A stretch of 42,461 bases of DNA, taken from assembly GCF_014635865.1 (NCBI RefSeq), contig NZ_BMDQ01000006.1, positions 1 through 42,461 on the forward strand, given 5' to 3'. Below the pieces are notes generated by a model. That model was not told where the DNA came from. It did not search any database and was given only the letters and a program-made list of their open reading frames with translations. The stretch comes from Winogradskyella haliclonae (GTDB taxonomy: Bacteria > Bacteroidota > Bacteroidia > Flavobacteriales > Flavobacteriaceae). Both the position numbers and the translations under genes were made by a program. The first letter of the stretch is position 1. Every line of letters begins with the position of its first letter. Below are positions 14,919 through 23,036 of this stretch, piece after piece.

Positions 14919-16061
14919 ATGATGAAACTATTTAAAAAGAAAACACCCAGAACACATGAGCGTCTCGTCTTTAAAGAACTTAAAAATGAAATTGACACTA
15001 CAGATGCTTCCTTAATTATCAAGCACCAAAAGACCGCCCAGAAGATTGCAGCTATGAACTTCGATGAGCTTTTAAAAAACTCAAAGATCAGCAGTTTTTT
15101 AGGCTCAATGAAAGCAGACTATCAAAGACTTATTGATAAAATTGACCAGATTCTATCTGGTGCTTTAAACATTCTACAATCTGCACAAGATATTAGTAAT
15201 GCCAAAGCAGTTATTGAAGACTACAATCGGAAAATTAAAGAAACTGAAGATAAGCTTACTCTTTTAAAAGGAAAGCTTAATGAAGCATCCGACAAACTTG
15301 TTGCCAAGGTCAAATCCTGGACCCATCAAAAGGTTTGGGTGCTGTACATCTTGGCTGGATTTGAACTCGTGGCAAATTTTGGCGTCTATCAGCTCTTAGG
15401 TGGAGGCGCTATATCGGCCATTGCCATTTCACTTATATCGGCCCTGGTTATTTTTTGGTGGGGTCACATTACACCGAAGTATGTCGTACAGTTGGGTAAT
15501 GGTAAACCAAAAAGACAACTGCTCATCTTTATTGTTTTTGCTGTACCCATTTTTGTGATTTTCTATCTGTTTTCAAGTCTACGTATAAAGTCTCTTATTC
15601 TTATGAATCCTAAGATGGCAGATGTATTTGTGTCCAGCCCGATAGTGCCGACACTCATTAACTTTTTTGGTTACCTCATTGCATGTTATTTGGTATTTGT
15701 TTACCGCCCTCGCAAAGAGGAACTCAATGCCTACAAAAAGTATAAGCTCGACACCAAGGCTATTTCTGATTTGACAAAACTGCGAGAGACCCTAATCGCT
15801 GAAAGAAATAGTGAAGTGCCAGAGCTTCAAGATAAACTTAAAGACCACTACAACTTTCTACTCTTAGCTCAGCAATTGGAAACCGATGTCAATACAAGAT
15901 ATCAAGGCTGTTTTGAAGAGTTCCGTACTGAACTCTACCTGCGTACCAACTCCAAATGTGATGTGCTGTTTCAGGCAGAAAAGAAGCCTTTACCAGTACT
16001 TGAGCTTAAATACCAAAACATTGATAAAACCCAATTTGAATTATGCGACAATCTTATATAA
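14919..16061 (+). CDS. Membrane protein with flanking coiled coils, mobilization block
   Basis: About 380 residues from MMKLFKKKTPRTHERL. An N-terminal cytoplasmic part ends in a coiled coil (IEDYNRKIKETEDKLTLLK). Then come about four transmembrane helices, among them VLYILAGFELVANFGVY, AIAISLISALVIFWW, LLIFIVFAVPIFVIFYLF and a segment ending IACYLVFVY. A second coiled coil forms the C-terminal domain. An in-frame start at 14877 lies inside the terminator hairpin and is unlikely. The next gene starts within its last codons (18-bp overlap). I know no family. As the only membrane-spanning protein before the coupling ATPase, it could anchor that ATPase, which itself lacks a membrane segment; this is inference from context. 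Confidence 0.65.
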   Translation: MMKLFKKKTPRTHERLVFKELKNEIDTTDASLIIKHQKTAQKIAAMNFDELLKNSKISSFLGSMKADYQRLIDKIDQILSGALNILQSAQDISNAKAVIEDYNRKIKETEDKLTLLKGKLNEASDKLVAKVKSWTHQKVWVLYILAGFELVANFGVYQLLGGGAISAIAISLISALVIFWWGHITPKYVVQLGNGKPKRQLLIFIVFAVPIFVIFYLFSSLRIKSLILMNPKMADVFVSSPIVPTLINFFGYLIACYLVFVYRPRKEELNAYKKYKLDTKAISDLTKLRETLIAERNSEVPELQDKLKDHYNFLLLAQQLETDVNTRYQGCFEEFRTELYLRTNSKCDVLFQAEKKPLPVLELKYQNIDKTQFELCDNLI

Positions 16062-16747
16062 TTATGGCTCTTATGGTGCTATGTAGCTCTTGTGAGTATA
16101 CAACACCTAAAAGGACTGCCATTAGTGTTTTGGCAGACCGAACGGATACCAATATTACTTCTCCTAAGACAGATGATGTACTCAACCTTTTGGATATAGA
16201 TGCATCTCCAAATGATGGCGTGGATTTAAAGTTTCAAAATATAGGTCATGTTGATTTTAATCCCACCTATAGTGTCAGTCTTAAGCCATCGTCATTCTTA
16301 GGTAATGATTATGAGCGAAAATCAGAAATCAAAGGGTTTTTAAAGGCTGTTGATACCTTAATCACTATAGAGAATAACAAGCTCTACAACTTTAGGAATT
16401 CAAGTATCATAGTCCCTTTATTAAATAAACTCACTGCACTTTCTAACTCCAATGCTAATAGTAAGCATGTATTACTATACAGTGATTTATTTGAATACTC
16501 AGACATCTATAATGTTTATGACTATAAAAGTGAAATACAGCTACAAAAGCATACATCATCTGTGGCTGAGTTATTCTCTTCAAGACTAAACATACCTGAT
16601 TTAAGTGGTATTACTCTACATATCGTGTATTACCCAAAAACCAAGTCTCAAAATAGACTATTCCAAAAAATGGTTAGAGTCTATCGTGAATTGTTTGAGG
16701 ATTCTGGACTGACCATCAAAATAGGAATCGATAATCGTGTGCTATGA
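16043..16747 (+). CDS. Lipoprotein with a VWA-like fold, mobilization block
   Basis: The signal peptide ends in lipobox LCSSC (Cys near residue 17). The mature protein begins AISVLADRTDTN, resembling the MIDAS strand of von Willebrand factor A domains (DxTxT instead of DxSxS). A later HVLLYSDLFEYSD matches the usual second region, and LHIVYYPK and FEDSGLTIKIG follow. VWA domains bind partners through a metal ion; the degree of match here is modest. The gene overlaps its neighbours at both ends (18 bp upstream, ATGA downstream), so it belongs to a tight rightward operon with the membrane protein and the coupling ATPase. Its envelope location suggests a role at the cell surface during transfer. 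Confidence 0.6.
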   Translation: MRQSYIIMALMVLCSSCEYTTPKRTAISVLADRTDTNITSPKTDDVLNLLDIDASPNDGVDLKFQNIGHVDFNPTYSVSLKPSSFLGNDYERKSEIKGFLKAVDTLITIENNKLYNFRNSSIIVPLLNKLTALSNSNANSKHVLLYSDLFEYSDIYNVYDYKSEIQLQKHTSSVAELFSSRLNIPDLSGITLHIVYYPKTKSQNRLFQKMVRVYRELFEDSGLTIKIGIDNRVL

Positions 16748-16887
16748 AACATTCAAAAACCACACGCATCATTAAAGCATTGCTTAGCCTTTGCTGGAGA
16801 CTGTTTATTAATGGATTGTACCTGCTCGCACGTTTGTGTGAGTGGCTACTCTCCCTGTTCAATGACTTTTTACGTAAACACCTTTAA
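16744..16887 (+). CDS. 47-residue hydrophobic small protein
   Basis: The ATG overlaps the stop of the lipoprotein gene (ATGA) and the frame runs to TAA at 16885. The sequence has a basic start (MKHSKTTRIIKALL) and a hydrophobic, amphipathic middle (WRLFINGLYLLARLCEWL) that may be one membrane helix. The next gene starts 11 bp later. The exact fit between two operon genes argues that it is translated. It may be a small partner of the coupling protein; no family is recognised. Confidence 0.55.
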   Translation: MKHSKTTRIIKALLSLCWRLFINGLYLLARLCEWLLSLFNDFLRKHL

Positions 16888-16898
16888 AACTTAATATT

Positions 16899-18341
16899 AT
16901 GAATTTTATATATGACTTTTTGGACCGCTTAGAAGATGCCCTTAAAACTGGATTCGATGAGCTTATCAAAATAATAGATGCCAATGATGAGTATAATGCA
17001 GAATTTAGAAAAGCCTCTGAGCTAATTCGCAAATCAAACAAAGGCTGGAGTATAGATGGGCGTCGATTTACCGATATGGATACCGCAAGACGTAACCTAC
17101 TTATTGTCGCCAATTCTGGCCTCGGCAAATCACAAACCCACGTATTACCAACGATATTAAATGCATCTTCATCCATGTTGATTAATGACAACTCGTCTGA
17201 ACTTGCTACAAGTATTCCGTATTTACAATCCAAAAGCATAGATACATATATACTTAATCTTTTGAAAAAAGGAGAGGTATACATAAACGTCTTAGACGGA
17301 CTTTTAGGAGATGTGGCTGGTATCCGTAGGGTTTCAAAATCTATTATTGGCAAACCCTCAGGAGGTGAGAATAATTTCTTTACTATGTATGCTGAAGATT
17401 GTTTATCACTCTTTATCCAGCATGTTTTAGAGGCGGAACCAAAGGTTCATGCCAATTTGGGGAATGTCTACCGACTTATCTTAGAATACCAAGCAAATCC
17501 AGAAGTCGTTGAACGCTATATGGCAGAAACGGCCTCTCCAGATGTCTGGCGAAAATTTCTTGCCCTATCCAAGAATTCTGAAAAGACGCTTAAATCTATT
17601 ATTGCTACCTGCTTGTCGGAACTGTCATGGCTTGGTGAGAATCCCGTACTGTGCGACATTACATCTTGCACAACCATTTCTTACAAGCAATTTCGTGAAA
17701 AACAAACCGCACTGTTTATCCAGTCGCCACCAAACGATACGTTTTATGCCAAGATGATTGCACTTATATTTCAAAGTTTCTATCGATTTGCTTTTTCGTA
17801 TTTACCAGATCCAAATAAGGAGCTTGATATTCTGATGATACAGGATGAATTTTCCAGCCTAATCCCTGGACTGCCTGACTATAGTCAAATCATATCAAAT
17901 AGTAGGAAATTTCTTATACCTCAAGCTATTATACTGCAAGATATTTCTCAATTATCGCCGTTTGGTCAGCTTAAAGACAACATCATCAGCAATTGCTATG
18001 TGAAGTGTTTTTATGGAGGTATTGATTCTAAAAAGGCTTTGGAAATCGAACGTATGTTAGGGAACTACAGTTATGTAGATAAAAAGACCAAGCAGACGAA
18101 AAAAAGACCGCTTATCTATGCCTCAGAGATTCAGCAATTGGATGGTGAGATTTTAGTACTCAGTAGTAATAAAAAACCGATTAAAACTAAGATTACCCCA
18201 GCCTATAAACAGCCAAAGCTTCAGAAATGTTTAAAAATGGAATCTCCTGTAGCTGAACATCCACCTGTTGAGTACGGCATTCAGTATATCGATTTGGACC
18301 CGTACCGTGAACCAACAAATATTGATAATGATGAGCTATAA
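16899..18341 (+). CDS. VirD4/TraG-family coupling ATPase, without a membrane anchor
   Basis: A 480-residue protein. Walker A-like ANSGLGKSQ sits at residues 71-79 and Walker B ILMIQDEFSS near 310-318. The later IILQDISQLSPFG and FYGGIDSKKALEIERMLG match the TraG/VirD4 C-terminal region. Coupling proteins bring the relaxase-DNA complex to a type IV channel and drive DNA export. Usual members have N-terminal membrane helices; none is present here, so the 14919 membrane protein may replace them. The following MobC-like gene overlaps its end by 14 bp. The call is strong from motif order and position next to the relaxase. Confidence 0.85.
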   Translation: MNFIYDFLDRLEDALKTGFDELIKIIDANDEYNAEFRKASELIRKSNKGWSIDGRRFTDMDTARRNLLIVANSGLGKSQTHVLPTILNASSSMLINDNSSELATSIPYLQSKSIDTYILNLLKKGEVYINVLDGLLGDVAGIRRVSKSIIGKPSGGENNFFTMYAEDCLSLFIQHVLEAEPKVHANLGNVYRLILEYQANPEVVERYMAETASPDVWRKFLALSKNSEKTLKSIIATCLSELSWLGENPVLCDITSCTTISYKQFREKQTALFIQSPPNDTFYAKMIALIFQSFYRFAFSYLPDPNKELDILMIQDEFSSLIPGLPDYSQIISNSRKFLIPQAIILQDISQLSPFGQLKDNIISNCYVKCFYGGIDSKKALEIERMLGNYSYVDKKTKQTKKRPLIYASEIQQLDGEILVLSSNKKPIKTKITPAYKQPKLQKCLKMESPVAEHPPVEYGIQYIDLDPYREPTNIDNDEL

Positions 18342-18750
18342 TTCCATACACGAGTATTTAGACCATGTTTTTGCTGATAGTTCCAATCCAAGTACTGAGG
18401 AAATTATTGCTGCTAAAAAGCAGTATTGGAGACAGTATTTAAACCATTATCAGCAAAAGCGTCGGTCACGCATCAAAGAATATACTTTAGGTTTTGATGC
18501 GGAGAAGATGCAATGTATCCATAGGAAACGAGGTGGATTAAGCGTCTCTGAATTTCTATACCACTGTGTGTTCTCAGCATTGGAATCTGATAAGACTATA
18601 GATACTGGTCAGTTAAATACGATTTGTAATCAACAACAAGAAATCATAGGACTTTTAGAGGAGATTATTGACAATGATGCTACAGAAATGACAGCGTCTT
18701 TGTTGGATAAAATGGAAGTCTTAGAAGTACAACTTTTACAATTGAAATAG
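18328..18750 (+). CDS. MobC-like relaxosome accessory protein
   Basis: About 140 residues from MMSYNSIHEYLDHVF. The middle reads RIKEYTLGFDAEKMQCIHRKRGGLSVSEFLYHCVFSALES when taken in short pieces: a beta strand, a turn and two helices, as in ribbon-helix-helix MobC proteins that bind oriT. The C-terminal third is a Glu/Gln/Leu-rich helix (LLEEIIDNDATEMTASLLDK) likely to dimerise. The start at 18328 overlaps the coupling-protein stop by 14 bp; an in-frame start at 18268 would overlap by 74 bp. The relaxase starts 2 bp after its stop. It would recognise the origin and recruit the relaxase. Confidence 0.65.
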   Translation: MMSYNSIHEYLDHVFADSSNPSTEEIIAAKKQYWRQYLNHYQQKRRSRIKEYTLGFDAEKMQCIHRKRGGLSVSEFLYHCVFSALESDKTIDTGQLNTICNQQQEIIGLLEEIIDNDATEMTASLLDKMEVLEVQLLQLK

Positions 18751-18752
18751 TC

Positions 18753-19648
18753 ATGATTATTAAAGAAAAACCAATTAAGAATTATAAAGGATTGGAAGGT
18801 GTACTGCGGTATATTTTATCCAAAGAGGTAGATGATGGTTTTATCCATACACGTTTTATTGGTGGTGATAGAGCTTTTAAAAAACAAATGGAAGCAAGCG
18901 GAGATGATGCGCAAACCCATTCCATTATTGCAGAGCGTCGACTTCAGAATATGTTAGCTGTCTATAAACAAAATGATGCCAAGCGTATTCATAAACGTTC
19001 CAACGAGACCAAGTTCCACCATTCTATTATTAGCTTTCATAAGGCTGATAAATTGAGTGCTGAAGACTTACTTAAAACTTGCAAGCAATTTATTAAGGTT
19101 CGTTATCCAAAATCTATTGTTTGCGGTGTTTCTCATCACGACAAATCTCACTTACATATCCATGTAATAGGTAGTCATGTCCAGCTATCTGGTGTTACAA
19201 ATTACTATACCAAGAAACAGTTCTCCGAAGTAAAAAACCGTATGGAACTCTGGCAGGATAAAGAATTGAATGTCTCTCATAGTAAGGTTTTACATGTAAA
19301 AAAAAAGAGCAAAGCCTACTTAAAGATGCGGAATACCAACTGAGCTTAAAAGGTCAATTAAGTGAAAAACAACAGCTCAAGCTGTATTTGGCAGAGGCGT
19401 TTAGTAAGGCTTCTTCTAAGGTGCAGTTTTACAAGCTTTTACAACAGCAAGGACTACAACTCTACTTTAGAGGAAAGGCTCCTGGAATTATTGGAACAAA
19501 AAGACGCTATAAACTCAAAACATTAGGCTATTCTTTACAGCGTATTGCACTTTTAGAATTAAGCCACAAAGAAAAACAACAACAGTTATCACGATTGGCT
19601 CAGTTAAAATCAAAAGCACCTGAGCAGGATTTAGATATCGATTATTAA
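18753..19648 (+). CDS. MobA/VirD2-like relaxase, interrupted by a -1 frameshift at an A9 run
   Basis: The first frame (18753-19343, 196 residues) has the relaxase core: YKGLEGVLRYIL near the start and the metal-binding three-His motif SHLHIHVIG. It ends prematurely after KMRNTN. From 19298 the -1 frame continues without a break as KKKEQSLLKDAEYQLSLK, then LYLAEAFSKASSKVQFYKLL and LQLYFRGKAPGIIGTKRRYK, the normal C-terminal domain of this family, ending at 19648. The junction at 19301-19307 reads A AAA AAG in the zero frame. So the protein is either split by mutation or sequencing error, or made whole by slippage. The enzyme would nick oriT and lead the strand. The full fusion would be about 298 residues. 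Confidence 0.8.
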
Positions 19649-19667
19649 CCTTTAAAAACAAAATATT

Positions 19668-20126
19668 ATGAGACCTAAAATTTCAAGAAGCAACATTAAC
19701 TATGTATTAGCTCAGCAATATGGTTATGCCAGTATGAATCAATTTTTTAAACTCACTGAAGATCATCCAAAGCACAAGGAAGCAGTCGTAAAGCACATCA
19801 TTAAAGAATTTACGGGGTATTACTTTAAAGACGCCAAACTGCAATGTTATAATCCCTACACAGGAAAACATGAGGCCTTACAAATTAAAAGTTTCAAACA
19901 TGTACAGACACGTGAAGAACTATTAAAGGAACTTATGATGCTACATAAAACCCGACAGCAGATGCTGATTCAATCTCGAAAACGCATCCTAAAGCTCTCT
20001 AAACAAAAGACACTTGAGCGTGATGTGGATTTGAAAACAACTATTGATAAATCATCTTCTAAACGTTTACAACAGTTAGACAAGGATAGAGATATTGGAG
20101 ATAAAGAGCCAGAGCAAGAACTCTGA
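19668..20126 (+). CDS. Hypothetical protein downstream of the relaxase
   Basis: A 152-residue, very basic, helical protein. It has NYVLAQQYGYASMNQFFKLT near the start, FTGYYFKDAKLQCYNPYTGK in the middle, and a long Lys/Arg/Gln helix (LHKTRQQMLIQSRKRILKLS) followed by a charged tail. It lies 19 bp after the relaxase and is the last gene before a strong terminator, so it closes the mobilization operon. I recognise no family. A nucleic-acid-binding accessory role is plausible from charge and position. Confidence 0.6.
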   Translation: MRPKISRSNINYVLAQQYGYASMNQFFKLTEDHPKHKEAVVKHIIKEFTGYYFKDAKLQCYNPYTGKHEALQIKSFKHVQTREELLKELMMLHKTRQQMLIQSRKRILKLSKQKTLERDVDLKTTIDKSSSKRLQQLDKDRDIGDKEPEQEL

Positions 20127-20149
20127 TATTTTTAGAAATACAAAAGAAC

Positions 20150-20188
20150 AAGACAGGACAAATTCATTTGCTCCTGTCTTCTTTTTTT
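20150..20188 (+). terminator. Terminator of the mobilization operon
   Basis: AAGACAGGA / TCCTGTCTT: a perfect 9-bp stem (20150-20158 and 20172-20180) with a 13-base loop, followed by CTTTTTTT. It lies 24 bp after the last mobilization gene. Confidence 0.85.
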
Positions 20189-20197
20189 GTGGGGATA

Positions 20198-20366
20198 CCT
20201 AAGGGGTTTACCCTTTAGGCAAGATGTGTTTTGAAGCGTTATTCTGAATAAACACAATCTTGCCTTTGGCAGTAGCCAAAGCCTTGATATGTCGAAAAAG
20301 CTTGCAAGCGACTTTCGTCTATATCAAGACTGATGTCCGAAAAGTCCGTAGACGACTTCGGACATC
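20198..20366. other. Run of five adjacent hairpins, candidate structured RNA or single-strand DNA site
   Basis: Five stems follow one another with almost no spacer. (1) CCTAAGGGG / CCCTTTAGG at 20198-20219. (2) GGCAAGAT.. / ..ATCTTGCC at 20218-20264. (3) CTTTGGC-AGTA-GCCAAAG at 20264-20281. (4) CTTGATAT / ATATCAAG at 20283-20328, enclosing GCTTGCAAGC. (5) GATGTCCGAA / TTCGGACATC at 20332-20366. No gene overlaps them. They lie between the mobilization terminator and the 3' end of a leftward lipoprotein gene. They could be an RNA, a single-strand origin, or a recombination or transfer site. Confidence 0.55.
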
Positions 20367-20391
20367 TGCTGTCTAAAGGACATTACTAATT

Positions 20392-20922
20392 TTATATATC
20401 TTCCATTTTCCACCCTGTATCATAGAAGGTAAAATTTGCTGTTGCTTCATTAATACCTTCTGGACACTTGGACTTTTTATCACGGATCAAATGAAAAACT
20501 GTTGGCTTGTTTTCATATGTAAATCGAACGGTTGCCGTCTTTGCTTCTTCATTTAAAGAGATACCTATAATCTCTAATACATTTGCTCTTGATACTAAAT
20601 AAGCATAACCTGCCTTTTTGTATTCAGCTTCCGCTTTTGCTGTAGGTTTCCACCGAAATTCTGTGGTCGTATTAAAGTGACCACGAGCGACTCGCTTTTG
20701 TTCTATTTTGATAAGTCCCGATTGTTCCAACTCTTGAAAGCCGAACATAATCTCATCGTGATTTGTCCAATGCGAGAGGGTTCGTTGTTGTACGATAGTT
20801 ACACAATCGTCTTTAAAATTATCTTTTAAGATAGCAAGTGCTTCATCATTGGATAAGTTTACTTGAGAGGAACAGCTTACCAATGATAGCAGTAAACTGA
20901 ATGATATGAGTAGTTTTTTCAT
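20392..20922 (-). CDS. Hypothetical lipoprotein, paralog of the next gene
   Basis: A 176-residue protein with signal peptide and lipobox LVSC. It shares its plan with the 20952 gene: VNLSNDEALAIL after the Cys, an EIIGISLNEEAKTATVRFTY block, and an ending FYDTGWKMED. It is almost certainly a tandem duplication. The central region contains FQELEQSGLIKIEQ, which could be a winged-helix-like segment. Its role is unknown. It is the last of three leftward lipoprotein genes within the element and lies just right of the hairpin run. Confidence 0.7.
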   Translation of the reverse strand: MKKLLISFSLLLSLVSCSSQVNLSNDEALAILKDNFKDDCVTIVQQRTLSHWTNHDEIMFGFQELEQSGLIKIEQKRVARGHFNTTTEFRWKPTAKAEAEYKKAGYAYLVSRANVLEIIGISLNEEAKTATVRFTYENKPTVFHLIRDKKSKCPEGINEATANFTFYDTGWKMEDI

Positions 20923-20951
20923 AGTTGTAGATTTATAATTAAATACCGTAT

Positions 20952-21491
20952 TTATTTTTGAAGTTGCCAGCCTGTATCGTATAACACAAATGTTACCTCA
21001 GCTTCAAGATTTGATGTGGCATTACAACTTCCTTTTCTACCCAATACAATAGGTTTAAAAGGCGTCTCTACCATATTATAAGTGAATTTTACTTGAGCGG
21101 TTTTGGCTTCTTCGTTAATAGAGATGCCAATGATTTTCTGTACATCTGCTTCTGTTATCTTATACAATCGTTCGGCACTACCTCGGTAAAGCTCAATGGT
21201 TTTTTCATTGGGTTTGAATACATAATCTTTATACGTTTTCTTTCCTCTCCCATAATGTTGATTCTCTTTGATAACACCAAGATTTTGTTGCTCTAACTCA
21301 CGGAGATATAAAAGAGTGGCATCGGGAGATGCATTGTTATACAAACTCGTATGAGCCTGTATTCTACTTTCGCAGAAGTTGCTATACTCTGATGTTAGTA
21401 TTTTTAAGGCTTCATCATTGGAAAGATTCACTCCCGAAGAACAGCTTATCAGTAGAACTACAACACAAAATGATAATAGTATTTTCTTCAT
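20952..21491 (-). CDS. Hypothetical lipoprotein, paralog of the preceding gene
   Basis: A 179-residue protein with lipobox LISC and the start VNLSNDEALKIL. The block QKIIGISINEEAKTAQVKFTY and the end YDTGWQLQK match the neighbour at 20392 closely, while the middle parts differ (YNNASPDATLLYLRELEQQNLG here). The stop of this gene and the start of its paralog are 29 bp apart. Both probably sit on the inner face of the outer membrane or in the periplasm. No function is known to me; surface or entry exclusion is one idea, without direct evidence. Confidence 0.7.
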   Translation of the reverse strand: MKKILLSFCVVVLLISCSSGVNLSNDEALKILTSEYSNFCESRIQAHTSLYNNASPDATLLYLRELEQQNLGVIKENQHYGRGKKTYKDYVFKPNEKTIELYRGSAERLYKITEADVQKIIGISINEEAKTAQVKFTYNMVETPFKPIVLGRKGSCNATSNLEAEVTFVLYDTGWQLQK

Positions 21492-21503
21492 AGAATTAAC
21501 GCT

Positions 21504-21965
21504 TTATAATTTCTGTATTGACGTAGCTACAAATTCAATAATCTCAATACCATTGATGATATATTTCTGTACTCGTGTACCGCCACGCAATTGGATTTTA
21601 TCACCACGCTTTAAATCAAATATGATATCGCTTTTATCTTTAGGGATGAAGACATAATCGCCAAGTTGACCGCCACCGAAAGGTGCATCTTTTGGGGTTC
21701 CGCCAATAGGGATAACTTGAAAGACCACGTGACCTTTGGGTACTTTGGTGGCTTCGTTACGTGCTTTGCCAGCACTATAAAATTCAACTTCAGTAATGAT
21801 ATCTGCACCGATATAGTCTCGTGCATACGCTGGGTTTACGACTTTGGAATAAGCCACTTCAGTACCCGCAGGAACAGACGATGTCGCTTTAATGGTTTTA
21901 GTTGTAATGCAACTGGTTAAGGAAATAGCAATGAAGAGTGCTAAGGCTCTGGAAATGATTCTCAT
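21504..21965 (-). CDS. Hypothetical lipoprotein, first gene of the three-lipoprotein operon
   Basis: A 153-residue protein with a signal peptide and lipobox SLTSC (Cys near residue 19). The mature part is rich in Gly and Val and reads like a small beta barrel (GHVVFQVIPIGGTPKDAPFG, KRGDKIQLRGGTRVQKY). It is unrelated to the two paralogs that follow 12 bp downstream, but shares their operon and strand. An XRE regulator is divergent on its right (22061). I do not recognise a family. Confidence 0.65.
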   Translation of the reverse strand: MRIISRALALFIAISLTSCITTKTIKATSSVPAGTEVAYSKVVNPAYARDYIGADIITEVEFYSAGKARNEATKVPKGHVVFQVIPIGGTPKDAPFGGGQLGDYVFIPKDKSDIIFDLKRGDKIQLRGGTRVQKYIINGIEIIEFVATSIQKL

Positions 21966-22060
21966 AATGATATTGTTTTAAAATTTAACAAAGACAAACA
22001 TAGAAAAATAGTGTTAAAAAACACCTAATAAGGAACACTTATTTAGCGGTTGTTTAATAA

Positions 22061-22327
22061 ATGGACTTAAAACAGTTTTGTGATATGGAAAATCACGAGA
22101 CATTTAAAAAAGAGAATCTTAACAAGCTGAGTAAACGGCTCAAGGAGATACGCATTGCAAAGGGATATCATAACTACGAACAATTTGCTTTTCAGCATAA
22201 TATTTCACGATCGCAGTATGGACGGTATGAAAATGGACAGGACATCCGCTTTAGTTCACTCTGTAGAGTTCTGAAAGCATTGGATATTACTTTGGAAGAG
22301 TTTTTTGAAGGGTTTGAAGATAAATAA
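22061..22327 (+). CDS. XRE-family helix-turn-helix regulator
   Basis: An 88-residue protein. Residues about 22-80 form a HTH_3 domain: LSKRLKEIRIAKGYHNYEQF, then NISRSQYGRYENGQDIRFSS, then LCRVLKALDITLEEFFEG. The start could also be ATG at 22085 (MENHETF). It is divergent from the lipoprotein operon, with a shared 95-bp control region, and is likely to repress that operon and itself. The fit to the Cro/CI fold is clear. Confidence 0.85.
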   Translation: MDLKQFCDMENHETFKKENLNKLSKRLKEIRIAKGYHNYEQFAFQHNISRSQYGRYENGQDIRFSSLCRVLKALDITLEEFFEGFEDK

Positions 22328-22334
22328 AAAAGAA

Positions 22335-22688
22335 CTATATCTCAAGTTCTAATTTATTAAACAAATTGTATGTAGCTTTTTCAAAAACAAACCAAACAAA
22401 TGTGTTTTTAATAGTGTCTTGGGTAGTTGGATTTTGATTTGCCAATGCATTAAATTCTTTTCGTAAGAGTTCGATTTGATCTTTGTTTGTTTCAAATAAT
22501 ATTTCAACATCAAAATTATCGATGAAATAAATAGTCATTAAGCAAATGTTGTCTTGAAACAATTTATCAATGAGGGTACTTTGGATATTGTAATTGTTGA
22601 GTGCTTTCACAGCCAACTGTTTTTCAATCGTATTTTCTGTCTGATTAGCAATAGTTTCTAATTTGTTTTTAAGTTCATAGTTAGTCAT
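22335..22688 (-). CDS. Hypothetical soluble protein
   Basis: A 117-residue, helical, acidic protein (ELKNKLETIANQTENTIEKQ, NQDTIKNT-type regions and FVWFVFEKATYNLFNKLELE at the end). It has no signal peptide and no motif known to me. It converges with the XRE regulator gene, the stops being 7 bp apart. Its upstream side faces the 91-nt inverted-repeat structure at 22721-22811, which could be part of its leader or promoter. Confidence 0.6.
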   Translation of the reverse strand: MTNYELKNKLETIANQTENTIEKQLAVKALNNYNIQSTLIDKLFQDNICLMTIYFIDNFDVEILFETNKDQIELLRKEFNALANQNPTTQDTIKNTFVWFVFEKATYNLFNKLELEI

Positions 22689-23036
22689 AGTATTATATAA
22701 AGATTAACGAATAATACGCTGACATAGAAAAGCCCAGTGGCAAAGCTTTTTTGACAAGGAGGAATCCATTTAGGAGCATTCCTTGCGAAAAAGCTGTACT
22801 GGGCTAATGTCGAAGTAATTATTTGTTCTTTATATATGGATAGGAATAACTTTTAAAAACAAAGGGGCATTGTCATAAGCGAAAAGAATATTGTATGCAG
22901 AAATCATATTTTAACAAATAATTAAAATTCGTAATCAACGAATTTTTGTATATTTGTATGTGAACAAAATTAATAATCATTTAATAATCAAAAACCATGA
23001 AGAAATGTAGAAACATCAACACAAAATTGAAACGTA
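22689..23036. other. Intergenic region with a 91-nt imperfect inverted repeat
   Basis: The arms at 22721-22811 pair as GACAT / ATGTC, AGCCCAGT / ACTGGGCT, AGCTTTTT / AAAAAGCT and CAAGGA / TCCTTG, with small internal loops and an apex near 22762. No gene is in it. To its right are the promoter and operator for the rightward genes (22924-22956). It could be a miniature mobile element, an ncRNA, or a site that folds as single-stranded DNA. Confidence 0.6.
22924..22956 (+). promoter_or_regulatory. Bacteroidota-type promoter overlapped by an operator palindrome
   Basis: A perfect 9-bp inverted repeat AAAATTCGT-AATCA-ACGAATTTT (22924-22946) runs straight into TATATTTG (22949-22956), an exact TAnnTTTG -7 element. 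The overlap of a palindrome with the spacer is a standard repression layout. One of the two XRE regulators nearby is the obvious candidate repressor. Confidence 0.55.

Noticed and set aside
16859..17353. Leftward 164-codon frame
   Set aside because: Wholly antisense to the coupling ATPase gene, whose motifs are clear.
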